This document shows positions 42,631 to 42,942 of a stretch of 42,942 nucleotides of DNA, in pieces (the first letter of the stretch is position 1; every line of letters starts with the position of its first letter). The translations under genes were made by a program, and so were the position numbers. This stretch comes from Cloacimonetes bacterium UBA3900 (lineage in GTDB: Bacteria > Cloacimonadota > Cloacimonadia > Cloacimonadales > Cloacimonadaceae), in contig DGFM01000017.1 in the NCBI GenBank assembly GCA_002391675.1, forward strand, positions 63,377 through 106,318, written 5' to 3'. The notes under the pieces are model-generated. The model was not told the DNA's origin. It was given only the letters and a program-made list of their open reading frames with translations, and did not search any database.

Positions 42631-42658
42631 AAGTTAGGCAAGCCTAACATTCTGTCAA
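42631..42658 (-). promoter_or_regulatory. Promoter of the DtxR operon
   Basis: On the minus strand, perfect TTGACA (42653-42658), a 16-base spacer and weak TAACTT (42631-42636). The operator at 42633-42648 covers the spacer and the -10. Confidence 0.6.
42633..42648. promoter_or_regulatory. DtxR-type operator palindrome
   Basis: GTTAGGCAAGCCTAAC is a perfect 7-bp inverted repeat around two bases, close to the IdeR/DtxR box TTAGGTTAGGCTAACCTAA in its arms. It lies 35-50 bases before the regulator's ATG, so autoregulation is likely. Confidence 0.75.
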
Positions 42659-42824
42659 CCAAAATCTCGAAAACATTTGTTCAAGAAAACCACAAGCTCA
42701 TAGCTTAACGCCCTATTATCAGTACTTTAGAGTTCGTTCAAAATGGGAAAATAAACAGTAAAAGAAGCTCAAATAAAGCCGATATTCTTACGCGGTCATC
42801 ACCCAGCTATTTTCAGCGATGCAT
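42659..42824. other. Gene-free region upstream of the DtxR operon
   Basis: About 165 AT-rich bases between the promoter and the repeat copy at the window end. No gene or RNA is seen. Confidence 0.4.
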
Positions 42825-42942
42825 TTTCACGTTTTAAGGCCCTGATTTTGTTTGCCTAAAACCGGTGCTCCAATCAAAGGTTGACTTTTGGCATGGGTTG
42901 ACCGCCTCTCCGATCTCCAAGGCTCTCGTTTGCGTAACTCTT
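42825..42942 (-). repeat. Intergenic repeat copy cut by window end
   Basis: Read on the minus strand it starts with an 18-mer identical to 18606-18623 (AAGAGTTACGCAAACGAG) and continues with gapped similarity through GGCGG.CAACC, AAAAGTCAA and GCAAACAAA to about 42825, matching 18606-18720. Confidence 0.7.

Noticed and set aside
1..42942. CRISPR arrays, insertion sequences with transposases, prophage or rRNA genes
   Set aside because: I looked for regularly spaced repeats, transposase motifs, phage genes and rRNA sequences and saw none.

Overview
The window looks like a chromosomal segment of an uncultured, anaerobic, diderm bacterium carrying a type IX secretion system (T9SS). The best guess is Candidatus Cloacimonadota or a relative; this is inferred from gene content, not from a marker gene. 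Four large exported proteins end in a T9SS/FlgD-like C-terminal sorting domain with a YPNP motif, and a PorV-like outer-membrane protein is encoded nearby. Promoters with a TTGACA-type -35 box recur, so housekeeping transcription appears sigma70-like.

Positions 1-23.7 kb read almost entirely on the minus strand. In transcription order they hold: a pyrimidine operon pyrB-pyrC-pyrK-pyrD followed by wecB; a secreted peptidylarginine deiminase of the Porphyromonas (PPAD) type; a polyamine ABC transporter potA-potB-potC without potD; a poly-gamma-glutamate cluster (pgsB-pgsC-pgsW) continuing into an exported two-domain protein, an outer-membrane beta-barrel and a poly-Asp protein, then gpsA, a nitroreductase, a small lipoprotein and an EamA transporter; secG with a tRNA-Leu; and rsmI, a HAD phosphatase and a large T9SS cargo protein.

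Positions 24.0-33.1 kb read on the plus strand: a TPR lipoprotein, a second EamA transporter, tRNA-Leu(CAA), a PorV-like protein, a 1057-residue M6-type metalloprotease with a T9SS tail, and three tandem related membrane-associated proteins.

Positions 33.1-42.6 kb return to the minus strand: yebC-ruvC-ruvA-rsmB-PASTA protein-small ORF as one tightly packed operon, an EF-G-like GTPase, and a four-gene operon led by a DtxR-family regulator (porin, DNRLRE T9SS cargo, FMN-binding protein) with a palindromic metal-box-like operator over its promoter.

The most noteworthy points are: the PPAD-type enzyme, which keeps all catalytic and arginine-carboxylate-binding residues at constant spacing; a poly-gamma-glutamate locus that appears to carry its own periplasmic and outer-membrane export parts; a tRNA-Leu with the rare bacterial anticodon AAG beside secG; and a family of structured intergenic repeats, two copies of which are cut by the window edges.
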